Shown: positions 4,552 to 11,389 of the stretch, piece by piece
Layout: each line of letters begins with the position of its first letter
Numbering within the stretch: position 1 is the stretch's first letter
Assembly: GCA_964485585.1 (NCBI GenBank)
Contig: CAZAJT010000018.1
Span: 1 to 18,021, forward strand
From: CAZAJT01 sp964485585
GTDB taxonomy: Bacteria > Patescibacteriota > Microgenomatia > UBA1406 > GWC2-37-13
Direction: 5' to 3'
Length of the DNA: 18,021 nucleotides
Translations under genes and position numbers: made by a program
Notes under the pieces: model-generated
The model's input: only the letters and a program-made list of their open reading frames with translations
The model's database searches: none
Told to the model about the DNA's origin: nothing

Positions 4552-6672
4552 GATATCCAGTTTTCCTTGTTTGTAATCTACTACTACCGTGTCTTTTGGC
4601 TTCACTTTTCCTTCCACAATCTGAAGCGCGATCTCATCAACAATCAGCTCGTTCATAACGCGTTTCAATGGCCGCGCGCCATATATTTCATCAAATCCTA
4701 CTGCAGCGAGATGTTTTTTTGTGGTGTCAGCAATCTGAAGGTGGAGGTTTTCTTTTTTCAGGCGATCTTCAAGCGCTTTTATCTGCAGCTCCACAATCTT
4801 TTGAATCATTGGTTCATTTAGTGGGTTAAAGATTACCATGGAATCGAGTCGATTAATAAATTCCGGTTTGAAAAATATTCGAATACGATCCATGATTTGT
4901 TTTTCCCGTTCTAATTCTGATGCTTTAGTACTAAATACTTCACTTCCCAAATTTGAGGTGAGAATAATGATAGTATTCTTGAAGTTGACTACTCTTCCTC
5001 TTCCATCAGTGAGTCTTCCTTCATCAAGAATCTGAAGAAACACGTTGAATACCTGTTGATGGGCCTTTTCTACTTCATCAAAAAGTATTACTGAATACGG
5101 TTTTCGTCGCACTGCTTCAGTAAGCTGTCCTCCTTCTTCATAACCAACATATCCCGGGGGTGCGCCAATCAATCGAGCTACCGTATGAGCTTCTTGATAC
5201 TCACTTATATCAATACGAATCATTGCTTTTTCATCATTAAAAAGGGCGTAGGCGAGTGCTTTTGCCGTTTCAGTCTTCCCAACACCAGTGGGTCCTAAAA
5301 ATAAAAATGACCCAATCGGTTTATTTTCTTCTCCGAGTCCTGCGCGTGATCTGCGGATTGCATTTGCCACTTTTTTAATAGCGTGCGATTGATCAACAAC
5401 GCGTGAATTTAATTCTTCTTCTAATTTTGTGAGTTTATCAGATTCACTCGTAAGGAGTCTCGTTATCGGTATACCAGTCCATCGAGCGACTATTTTCGCA
5501 ATATCTTCATCGGTAACTTCTTCTTTTAAGAATCGTTCGCTTGAGGGAATTTGGTGCCATTTTTTCTCTACTTCTTTTAGTTTTTGTTCAATTTCAGGAA
5601 TTTTTCCATATTTCAACTCAGCCGCTTTATCAAGGAGCACTTCTCGCTCTGCTCGTTCAAATTCGGCCTTGAGTTTATCAAGCTGTACGCGATACTTTTG
5701 TAGTTCGGTAACAACATTTTTTTGTTGCTGCCACAGTTTCTGAAGTTCGTTAAATTTCTTCTGCAGTTCTTGTCGTTCTTGCTCAAGCGTCTTTCGTCGC
5801 ATCTCAAGTCCCTTTTCCTTTTTTAATGCTGCAAGCTCAATATCAAGCTGTGTAATCTTTCGCTTGGTTTGATCGAGTTCCGTAGGCATGGAGTCAACCT
5901 CTATTTTTACCGAAGCTGCTGCCTCATCAATCAAATCAATCGCCTTATCGGGAAGATACCGATCAGTGATGTATCGTACTGAGAGATTAACAGCAGCAAT
6001 CAATGCGTCATCAGCGATTTTAATCCCATGATGGACTTCGTATTTTTCTTTAATTCCACGCAGGATCGAGATGGAGTCTTCAACAGAAGGTTCGTCGATG
6101 TATACCGGTTGGAATCTCCGTTCGAGCGCCGGATCTTTTTCAATATACTGTCGGTATTCCCGTACTGTGGTGGCGCCAATGGCATGAAGATGGCCGCGAG
6201 CAAGCGCAGGCTTGAGCATATTTCCTGCATCAACTGCTCCTTCAGCGCCGCCAGCTCCTACAATGGTGTGGAGCTCATCAATAAAGAGTACATACTTTCC
6301 CTCACTTTTTTCGATCTGTTCAAGAAGTTTTTTCAATCGTTGTTCAAACTCCCCTCGAAATGCTGCGCCCGCGAGAATACCAGCGAGATCAAGCGTGATT
6401 ACCTGTTTGAGTTTCAGTGTATCAGGTACATCGCCTGCTATAATCCGCAGCGCGAGTCCTTCAACAATTGCGGTCTTTCCGACTCCCGGATCCCCCAAGA
6501 GTACTGGATTATTTTTTGTACGACGCGAGAGAATTTGTATAACGCGCCTGATCTCTTCGTCTCTACCAATAACAGGATCAAGCTTTCCGTCTTTAGCCTG
6601 TTGGGTAAGATTGATAGTGTATTTCTCAAGTGGGTTTGCCTGATCTTCCGGTGGTTGATAATTGATTTGCAT
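4531..6672 (-). CDS. clpB: ClpB-type AAA+ disaggregase lacking the N-domain
   Basis: A 713-residue ATPase with two AAA+ modules. NBD1 has GDPGVGKT (60-67), VLFIDE (128-133) and arginine finger region ALERRFQ (182-188). A coiled-coil M-domain of about 120 residues (265-385), rich in Lys/Glu/Gln, follows, as in ClpB and unlike the short one of ClpC. NBD2 has GPTGVGKT (460-467), VILFDE (528-533) and sensor-2 region YGARPLKR. ClpB usually has about 860 residues. The missing part is the N-terminal Clp-N domain of about 150 residues: the protein begins only some 30 residues before DPVIGRDEE. An in-frame TAA three codons before the ATG means the domain was not missed by start choice. By family knowledge it works with DnaK to dissolve aggregates. 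It has its own promoter downstream of yidD. Confidence 0.92.
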   Translation of the reverse strand: MQINYQPPEDQANPLEKYTINLTQQAKDGKLDPVIGRDEEIRRVIQILSRRTKNNPVLLGDPGVGKTAIVEGLALRIIAGDVPDTLKLKQVITLDLAGILAGAAFRGEFEQRLKKLLEQIEKSEGKYVLFIDELHTIVGAGGAEGAVDAGNMLKPALARGHLHAIGATTVREYRQYIEKDPALERRFQPVYIDEPSVEDSISILRGIKEKYEVHHGIKIADDALIAAVNLSVRYITDRYLPDKAIDLIDEAAASVKIEVDSMPTELDQTKRKITQLDIELAALKKEKGLEMRRKTLEQERQELQKKFNELQKLWQQQKNVVTELQKYRVQLDKLKAEFERAEREVLLDKAAELKYGKIPEIEQKLKEVEKKWHQIPSSERFLKEEVTDEDIAKIVARWTGIPITRLLTSESDKLTKLEEELNSRVVDQSHAIKKVANAIRRSRAGLGEENKPIGSFLFLGPTGVGKTETAKALAYALFNDEKAMIRIDISEYQEAHTVARLIGAPPGYVGYEEGGQLTEAVRRKPYSVILFDEVEKAHQQVFNVFLQILDEGRLTDGRGRVVNFKNTIIILTSNLGSEVFSTKASELEREKQIMDRIRIFFKPEFINRLDSMVIFNPLNEPMIQKIVELQIKALEDRLKKENLHLQIADTTKKHLAAVGFDEIYGARPLKRVMNELIVDEIALQIVEGKVKPKDTVVVDYKQGKLDISIKKPN

Positions 6673-6704
6673 AAGGGTTTAGCAAATACAACAATACTCT
6701 GCTA

Positions 6705-6713
6705 ATTATACCA
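6705..6713 (-). promoter_or_regulatory. Extended -10 promoter of clpB
   Basis: On the minus strand TGGTATAAT (6713-6705) is a perfect extended -10. The start codon at 6672 is 32 nt away, giving a leader of about 25 nt without a visible Shine-Dalgarno site. I see no heat-shock operator of CIRCE type here. Confidence 0.6.
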
Positions 6714-6741
6714 GCATGAGCAAGACTTTTTCAAGGGGTAT

Positions 6742-6978
6742 TTACGGTACTGGATCATATCCGCCTTTTGACCACGGATGACAACGTATTATCCGCTTGA
6801 CTCCTAAAAAAAGCCCTTTCAGTACTCCGTACTTATCTACAGTCTCAAAAACATACTGCGAACAAGTTGGACGAAATCTGCAGACAGCATCTGTTAAAAA
6901 CAATGTTTTTAATACACTGCTCCGGAATAATTTTGTTTGTTGATACAGACGGATGAGCCGTAAAATCAGCATTTTCAT
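6742..6978 (-). CDS. yidD: Membrane protein insertion efficiency factor YidD
   Basis: A 78-residue protein with the full YidD signature: CRFRPTCSQYVFETVDKYGV (33-52), KGLFLGVKRIIRCHPWSKGG (54-73) and the end GYDPVP. The N-terminal amphipathic stretch MLILRLIRLYQQ suits its known peripheral membrane location, where it assists YidC-dependent insertion. It is normally found between rnpA and yidC; here it stands alone, between clpB and divergent trmD. The open frame continues upstream to 7005, but I chose the ATG at 6978 because an extended -10 (TGGTACTAT) ends exactly 6 nt before it and the conserved part follows. The ATG at 6972 is an alternative. Confidence 0.92.
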   Translation of the reverse strand: MKMLILRLIRLYQQTKLFRSSVLKTLFLTDAVCRFRPTCSQYVFETVDKYGVLKGLFLGVKRIIRCHPWSKGGYDPVP

Positions 6979-6993
6979 AGTACAATAGTACCA
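6979..6993. promoter_or_regulatory. Overlapping divergent promoters of yidD and trmD
   Basis: The 14 bp between the two start codons contain both -10 boxes: TACAAT (6981-6986, + strand) for trmD and TACTAT (6990-6985, - strand) for yidD. They share two base pairs. Each is exactly 6 nt from its ATG, so both mRNAs should be leaderless. The yidD box is extended by TGG, whose T is the complement of the first base of the trmD ATG. The core GTAC-AATA-GTAC (6980-6991) is an inverted repeat. Confidence 0.6.
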
Positions 6994-7775
6994 TGAAGAT
7001 CTCAATCATAACGCTTTTCCCAGCCATGATTTCAGGTTTTTTTCAGGAAAGTATTGTAAAAAGAGCTCAAGAAAAAGGAGCTGTGGATATTGAACTTGTC
7101 AATCTTCGGGATTTTGCAACAGATTCCTATGGTATGATTGATGATAAACCGTATGGAGGAGGAGCGGGGATGGTTTTGAAGGTAGAGCCGATATATAAAG
7201 CATTAGAAAAGATCAAACATCAAAGATCAAAGATCAAAATTACAAATCAAAATTCAAAAGTTATTTATACTTCACCGAAGGGTAGGTTGTTCGATCAGAA
7301 AAAGGCGCAGGAGTATGCGAAGCTGGATCATTTAATTATTCTTGCCGGACATTATGAAGGAGTGGATGAGCGGGTAATGAAATTCGTTGACGAAGAGGTT
7401 TCACTGGGAGATTTTGTGATGACGGGCGGTGAAATAGCCGCAGCAACAATAGTTGATTCCGTAGTGCGTCTTCTTCCGGGTGTATTAAAAAAAGAAGAGG
7501 CCACACAAAAAGAAAGCTTTTTTGAAATTTCAATTAATCAATTAATTGAGTCGATCGGTGAAGACGAATTATTGTTGCAACTAAAAGAAGCAGGGGTATC
7601 CTCAGTGAAGCTTCTCGAATATCCCCAGTTCACTCGTCCAGAAGAATTTATGGGTCAAAAAGTACCAGAAATCTTACTTTCAGGCAATCACCAGGAGATT
7701 GAAAAGTGGCGAATTAAAAAAGCTTACGCGGAGACGGTTAAAAAAAGACTGGATCTTCTCAAACGTGCAGTATAA
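6993..7775 (+). CDS. trmD: tRNA (guanine37-N1)-methyltransferase
   Basis: A 260-residue SPOUT methyltransferase that makes m1G37 in tRNA to prevent frameshifting. Motifs: ISIITLFP (3-10), DDKPYGGGAGMV (50-61), AGHYEGVDERV (118-128), VSLGDFVMTGGE (136-147) forming the trefoil-knot SAM site, and YPQFTRPEEF (210-219). Two regions depart from the usual sequence. Residues about 74-88 are an Arg/Lys/Gln/Asn-rich insert encoded by heptamer repeats. The interdomain linker (about 176-207) is some 25-30 residues longer than usual. The catalytic Asp of the usual DSF motif appears as Glu174 (KESF). The usual rpsP-rimM-trmD-rplS context is absent. The start is set by a -10 box 6 nt upstream. Confidence 0.95.
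   Translation: MKISIITLFPAMISGFFQESIVKRAQEKGAVDIELVNLRDFATDSYGMIDDKPYGGGAGMVLKVEPIYKALEKIKHQRSKIKITNQNSKVIYTSPKGRLFDQKKAQEYAKLDHLIILAGHYEGVDERVMKFVDEEVSLGDFVMTGGEIAAATIVDSVVRLLPGVLKKEEATQKESFFEISINQLIESIGEDELLLQLKEAGVSSVKLLEYPQFTRPEEFMGQKVPEILLSGNHQEIEKWRIKKAYAETVKKRLDLLKRAV
7211..7259. repeat. Heptanucleotide tandem repeat inside trmD
   Basis: GATCAAA (7211), CATCAAA, GATCAAA and GATCAAA are followed by degenerate units ATTACAA, ATCAAAA and TTCAAAA, seven 7-nt units in all. They encode the polar insert IKHQRSKIKITNQNSK between the N-terminal strand region and the SPKG strand of TrmD, a region where I know typical TrmD proteins to be shorter. Confidence 0.65.
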
Positions 7776-7776
7776 T
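7771..7776 (+). promoter_or_regulatory. -10 box over the trmD stop codon, for the peptide/ABC genes
   Basis: A perfect TATAAT includes the trmD stop codon (TAA 7773-7775). Transcription from it would begin about 7783, giving a leader of about 28 nt before the Cys-rich peptide gene at 7811. No good -35 is visible. Confidence 0.45.
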
Positions 7777-7810
7777 ATATGATGTTTTGTTATTAATTTT
7801 CAATACTGAC

Positions 7811-7888
7811 ATGCAAGATACAACTTCAGATGCAGATGAACAGAAAACGAGCGGATGCCCATGTGGTGGTGACTGTGGTAGCTGTTAA
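7811..7888 (+). CDS. 25-residue Cys-rich peptide upstream of ABC transporter
   Basis: Unrecognised. The ORF encodes 25 residues: a polar, acidic N-terminal half (MQDTTSDADEQKTSG) and the C-terminal tail CPCGGDCGSC. The four cysteines have the spacing C-x-C-x3-C-x2-C and the last residue is Cys25. It fills most of the 121-bp gap between trmD and the ABC ATPase and ends 8 bp before the ATPase start. It lies downstream of a perfect TATAAT over the trmD stop. No Shine-Dalgarno site is visible, but few genes here have one. The dense Cys/Gly tail could bind metal, or could be a peptide exported or modified by the neighbouring system; both are guesses. A chance ORF cannot be excluded. Confidence 0.5.
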   Translation: MQDTTSDADEQKTSGCPCGGDCGSC

Positions 7889-7896
7889 CTAACACT

Positions 7897-8577
7897 ATGA
7901 TTTCATTGCTTTCTGTTAGTAAGCAATTTGGCCAAAAACGCGCCGTCAACAAAATAACCTTAGAAACAAAAGAAGGTGAAGTTATCGGGTTTTTAGGTCC
8001 CAATGGTGCGGGAAAAACGACGGCGATGCGTCTTATTCTCGGATATCTTCATCCGGATTTTGGAGATGTCCGGGTTGATGGTCTTCATCCGGTAGAAAAT
8101 AGAATAGAACTACTCAGACAGGCAGGATATTTAGCCGAAAACAATCCGCTGTACCAAGAAATGAAAGTGCGAGAATATCTGCAGTTTATTGCAGATGTAA
8201 AAGGAGTAGTGCGGATTGAGGCGGTTTCGCGCGATGTGGGCATAGAGGACGTATTGAATTCAAAAATCGAGGAGCTTTCACGAGGATACCGGCAGCGGGT
8301 GGGATTGGCAGCAGCCTTGCTTGCTGATCCAAAACTCCTGATTCTTGATGAGCCGACTTCCGGACTCGATCCTCTGGAACAGGAAAAAATCCGCAGCCTC
8401 ATCAAAAAACTCGCAAAAAAGAAAACTATCATTTTCTCAACTCACATTCTTTCTGAAATAGAAGATGTGGCAAGTAGATTGGTGATTATTAATAAAGGAG
8501 CAATGGTGTATGATGGGAAGAAACCGGTTGGAAAAGGAGCAGTGGAAAAATTGTTCAGAAAATTAGTGAAAGAATGA
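7897..8577 (+). CDS. ABC transporter ATP-binding protein (GldA/NatA-like)
   Basis: A 226-residue ATPase subunit with all nucleotide-binding motifs: Walker A GPNGAGKT (34-41), signature LSRGYRQRV (127-135), Walker B LLILDEPTSGLDP (147-159) and the switch His183 in STHIL. The segment YLAENNPLYQEM (78-89) in the Q-loop region is typical of ABC-2 exporters of the GldA, NatA and CcmA type. It is shorter than many relatives (about 300 residues), lacking the C-terminal extension. It starts 8 bp after the Cys-rich peptide gene and is followed 27 bp later by a GldF-like permease and then a GldG-like protein, which form its transporter. The substrate is unknown. Confidence 0.9.
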   Translation: MISLLSVSKQFGQKRAVNKITLETKEGEVIGFLGPNGAGKTTAMRLILGYLHPDFGDVRVDGLHPVENRIELLRQAGYLAENNPLYQEMKVREYLQFIADVKGVVRIEAVSRDVGIEDVLNSKIEELSRGYRQRVGLAAALLADPKLLILDEPTSGLDPLEQEKIRSLIKKLAKKKTIIFSTHILSEIEDVASRLVIINKGAMVYDGKKPVGKGAVEKLFRKLVKE

Positions 8578-8604
8578 TCAATCTTCACAATTTTACAGCG
8601 CAGT

Positions 8605-9306
8605 ATGAAAACTCTTTATAAAAAAGAACTCAATTACTACCTCAATAATCCGATCGGTTATATTGTCATTATTCTTTTTGCTGTTTTTACCAACTTTCTT
8701 TTTATTAAAGACCTTTTTCTCGTGGGGTCCGCATCTCTGCGTCCTTTTTTTGGGGTTGCCCCGTGGATATTGATGGTTTTTGTTCCTGCTGTCGCGATGC
8801 GATCAATTGCAGAAGAGAAACGGATCGGCACAATCGAAACGCTTCTGACCCTTCCGATTTCAGAGACACAGATCGTGCTTGCGAAATTTCTGGCACTGCT
8901 CACTTTAATTGGGATAGGATTGGTACTTACGCTTGGTTTGCCCTTGGTATTGGCCTACTTGGTGCGATTATACATTCCAGAACTTTTGGTAGGATATGTC
9001 GGCGTGCTTCTTCTGGCGGCCAGTTTTCTTAGCATGTCGATCTTTTTTTCTTCGCTGACAAAAAATCAGGTTATTGCATTTTTATTTTCTCTATTAATGC
9101 TCTTTCTGCTTTTAGTCATGTCTACGGATTTTGCAGCAAGCGTGCTCCCCCGTTTTATACAAGAGGCACTCGTATATTTTAGTCCCCTCTATCACTTGGA
9201 AAGTTTTACAAAAGGAATTATTGATCTGCGGTCAATCGTGTATTTTTTAAGCTTTGTCGGGTTGTTTCTGACGTTGACTGTTATTGATCTGGAGCGTAGA
9301 GATTAG
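8605..9306 (+). CDS. ABC-2 type permease, GldF-like
   Basis: A 233-residue integral membrane protein with about six hydrophobic segments: near 17-37 (IGYIVIILFAVFTNFLFI), 50-66, 93-118, 126-150, 157-172 and 212-228. The motif MRSIAEEKRIGTIETLLTLPI (65-85), between the second and third segments, is the cytoplasmic coupling region characteristic of GldF and related ABC-2 permeases. It should pair with the ATPase encoded just upstream. In Bacteroidetes GldF belongs to an ABC complex needed for gliding. Homologous three-gene sets occur in many non-gliding bacteria, and gliding is not implied here. Confidence 0.88.
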   Translation: MKTLYKKELNYYLNNPIGYIVIILFAVFTNFLFIKDLFLVGSASLRPFFGVAPWILMVFVPAVAMRSIAEEKRIGTIETLLTLPISETQIVLAKFLALLTLIGIGLVLTLGLPLVLAYLVRLYIPELLVGYVGVLLLAASFLSMSIFFSSLTKNQVIAFLFSLLMLFLLLVMSTDFAASVLPRFIQEALVYFSPLYHLESFTKGIIDLRSIVYFLSFVGLFLTLTVIDLERRD

Positions 9307-9336
9307 CGTGGATTGATAGCAGATTTTCGGATTATT

Positions 9337-10842
9337 ATGTTTAAAAAAATAAAAACGTTAAATTTGGTACGTCTCTTGAATCTGCGGGGGAGGAGAAAGC
9401 ATATTGTTGTGGGGAGCGCAATTGGATTATTTGTACTCGTTAACGCTTTTAGTTTGCCATTTGCACTGCGCTTGGATTTATCCAAAGGAAAGGCATATTC
9501 TCTCTCACTCCCAACAAGAAAAATAGTGAAAGGCATTGAAAAAGAAGTAGTTCTCTCATTCTATGCTTCGTCAGATCTTCCGACACGACTCATTCCGTTG
9601 AAAAATGATGTGGTCGATCTCTTGCAGGAATACAAAAAAGCAGGCGGCGCTAAAATTCGTCTCAATATTCTTGATCCGAAAAAAGACTCTAAAGCGTTAA
9701 AAGAAGCGCAGGAAGCCGGTATACCACCATTGCAGTTTTCTCAAATTGAACAGGATAAATACGCAGTCACCCAGTCATACTTTGGCATCAGTATTGCAAA
9801 AGGAGATCAAAAAGAGACACTGCCACAGGTTACCGATTTGGGGAGTCTCGAATACAATTTGACAGCCGCGATATATAAGTTGACTCGGAAAGAAAGTCCA
9901 AAAGTTGGTATTATGGGAGCAGGAATAAGTTTTGATTCCCGTGGAGATCCGATCGGCACTCTCAAGAGCGTGTTTGAACAGCAATTTATTTTGGAAACAG
10001 TAAATATTGCTACAGATTCTGCGGAAAAAGATATTGATTCTTCAGTAAAAGCGCTCATGGTATTCGGTGATCAAGAAAAACAATATGATTCGCAGGAGCT
10101 TGATGGTATAGGGAGTTTTTTGAATCGTGGTGGTAAGGCAGTGTTTCTGGTTGACGGTGTTGGATTATCACAGAATCTCGACACCACGTCGGCAACTCAC
10201 AATCTTGACCCGCTCCTGAAAGAATGGGGAATTACCATAGAAAAGAATCTCATTCTATCGGCCTCATCGGAGCTTGTGAATTTTGGTAATGAGTCAGTGT
10301 CGTATCTGGTGCCTTATCCCTTTTGGATAAAAACGAATCGTTTCAATAGTAAATCGTCATACTTTGTTAGTATTAATCAGCTCACCTATCCCTGGACGTC
10401 TTCCATTACCACGGACAAGAAAAACGACATAGAATATACTAACCTGATAAGAACCACTCAACGGTCTTGGCAGCAGAAAGATACTTTCGTGCTCAATCCG
10501 CAAAATATTCCCAGCCCGAGTGAGAAAGATCTCAAAGAGTTTGTGATTACGCTGCAGGCAAAAAACAAATCTGGTGGACAACTGGTGGTTATTCCTTCTT
10601 CGCGTTTTGTAGGCGATCAATACCTGAATCGCAACTCAGACAATCTGGAGTTTGTTCTTAACATTATGAATGAGTTTGCTTCAGGTGGTGCACTGGCCGG
10701 GATCCGACAGCGTTCTGTCGCGGTATATCCGCTTCCCGATATTCCTGAGAATCAGAAAGATGTGTTTAAGTACGTAAGTATTTTGCTCCTTCCTGTTCTT
10801 TTCGGGCTCTACGGAGGAATCAGGTTGTATCAAAGAAGATAG
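9337..10842 (+). CDS. GldG-like ABC transporter auxiliary protein
   Basis: A 501-residue protein with a membrane segment at each end (about 22-44 and 479-495) and a large extracytoplasmic region between. After the first helix comes LDLSKGKAYSLSLPTRKIVKGI, the start typical of the GldG/ABC auxiliary family; ITDLG-like segments (LPQVTDLGSLEYNLTAAIYKL) and GKAVFLVDG further along are also typical. The C-terminal helix ends in a short basic tail (RLYQRR). It is the third gene of the ABC set; in this family the protein associates with the GldA-GldF pair, and its exact role is unknown. A TTG at 9313 is possible, but I chose ATG 9337. The last 13 bp overlap the convergent Nudix gene. Confidence 0.85.
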   Translation: MFKKIKTLNLVRLLNLRGRRKHIVVGSAIGLFVLVNAFSLPFALRLDLSKGKAYSLSLPTRKIVKGIEKEVVLSFYASSDLPTRLIPLKNDVVDLLQEYKKAGGAKIRLNILDPKKDSKALKEAQEAGIPPLQFSQIEQDKYAVTQSYFGISIAKGDQKETLPQVTDLGSLEYNLTAAIYKLTRKESPKVGIMGAGISFDSRGDPIGTLKSVFEQQFILETVNIATDSAEKDIDSSVKALMVFGDQEKQYDSQELDGIGSFLNRGGKAVFLVDGVGLSQNLDTTSATHNLDPLLKEWGITIEKNLILSASSELVNFGNESVSYLVPYPFWIKTNRFNSKSSYFVSINQLTYPWTSSITTDKKNDIEYTNLIRTTQRSWQQKDTFVLNPQNIPSPSEKDLKEFVITLQAKNKSGGQLVVIPSSRFVGDQYLNRNSDNLEFVLNIMNEFASGGALAGIRQRSVAVYPLPDIPENQKDVFKYVSILLLPVLFGLYGGIRLYQRR

Positions 10843-11330
10843 TCGTGCAGCGCTTTCTTATTATCTACAAACGCAATCCTGTTCCACGGTATTTTCTTCT
10901 TCGAGAAGAATCGCATACTGGTAAATTCATCGCTTCTGGTAAGTGGTTTATTAGGGAAGCGAGCTATAAATACGAAACAAAGAGTAGCGTAGTTTATTCC
11001 TTTGTACCGATAGGTACCGGTGTATGAACCGAGGAGTTTCAAGTCGCCAATAGTACAATCCATCTCTTCCTGAATTTCTCGTCGCACCGATTGCTCTAAT
11101 GTTTCTCCAATGTCAACAAAGCCTCCCGGCAGATCCCAATAGTCTTTCTTTGGAGGTCTTGACCGTTTTACCAAAAGAATTTCGTTCTCTTTGTTCAAAA
11201 AGATAACTGCGTTGGTTGGTCGAGGATTGATGTACATGTGGAATCCACACTTCCTGCAGACAGAGAGATTCGTAGCCTTCCGTATGAGGTGACCGGCACA
11301 TTTCGTACAGAATTTTAATAACATATGCAT
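10830..11330 (-). CDS. Nudix hydrolase with N-terminal zinc ribbon
   Basis: A 166-residue protein. An N-terminal zinc ribbon (C8-x2-C11 and C25-x2-C28) is followed by NPRPTNAVIFLNKENEILLVKR and the Nudix box beginning GGFVDIGETLEQ (69-80) and continuing REIQEEM (84-90). The box fits G-x5-E-x7-REUxEE, but its final Gly is Asp91. This layout resembles zinc-ribbon Nudix proteins related to NudC that hydrolyse nucleoside diphosphate derivatives; the substrate cannot be assigned. The frame is open to 11465, but ATG 11330 has AAAGGA 4 nt upstream and precedes the first Cys pair. It is transcribed divergently from gltX through a shared palindromic -10, and overlaps gldG-like by 13 bp at its 3' end. 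Confidence 0.88.
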   Translation of the reverse strand: MHMLLKFCTKCAGHLIRKATNLSVCRKCGFHMYINPRPTNAVIFLNKENEILLVKRSRPPKKDYWDLPGGFVDIGETLEQSVRREIQEEMDCTIGDLKLLGSYTGTYRYKGINYATLCFVFIARFPNKPLTRSDEFTSMRFFSKKKIPWNRIAFVDNKKALHDYLL

Positions 11331-11372
11331 GAATTCCTTTAACCCTTTCTCCTTAACGCTGAACCCTAGAGT

Positions 11373-11389
11373 ATTATATAATTTCCTCA
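11373..11389. promoter_or_regulatory. Palindromic bidirectional -10 of gltX and the Nudix gene
   Basis: ATTATATAAT (11373-11382) is a perfect 10-bp palindrome giving TATAAT on both strands: 11377-11382 (+) for gltX and 11378-11373 (-) for the Nudix gene. gltX ATG is exactly 6 nt downstream, predicting a leaderless mRNA. The Nudix transcript would have a leader of about 36 nt containing TAAGGAG and AAAGGA. TTAACG (11353-11358) is a possible -35 for gltX. Confidence 0.6.

Noticed and set aside
6028..6705. Long open frame of 225 codons on the + strand opposite clpB, and a 143-codon frame at 6212-6643
   Set aside because: Both lie antisense to well-conserved clpB sequence and their translations show no family resemblance; they are shadows of clpB codon usage.
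9313..9336. TTG start of the GldG-like gene at 9313
   Set aside because: ATG 9337 gives a normal basic N-terminus before the first membrane helix; the TTG adds only eight unremarkable residues. Not excluded.
11329..11388. gltX start at 11329, 20 codons upstream
   Set aside because: That stretch contains the divergent promoter and the Nudix leader; the -10 box and the conserved RIAPSPTG place the start at 11389.
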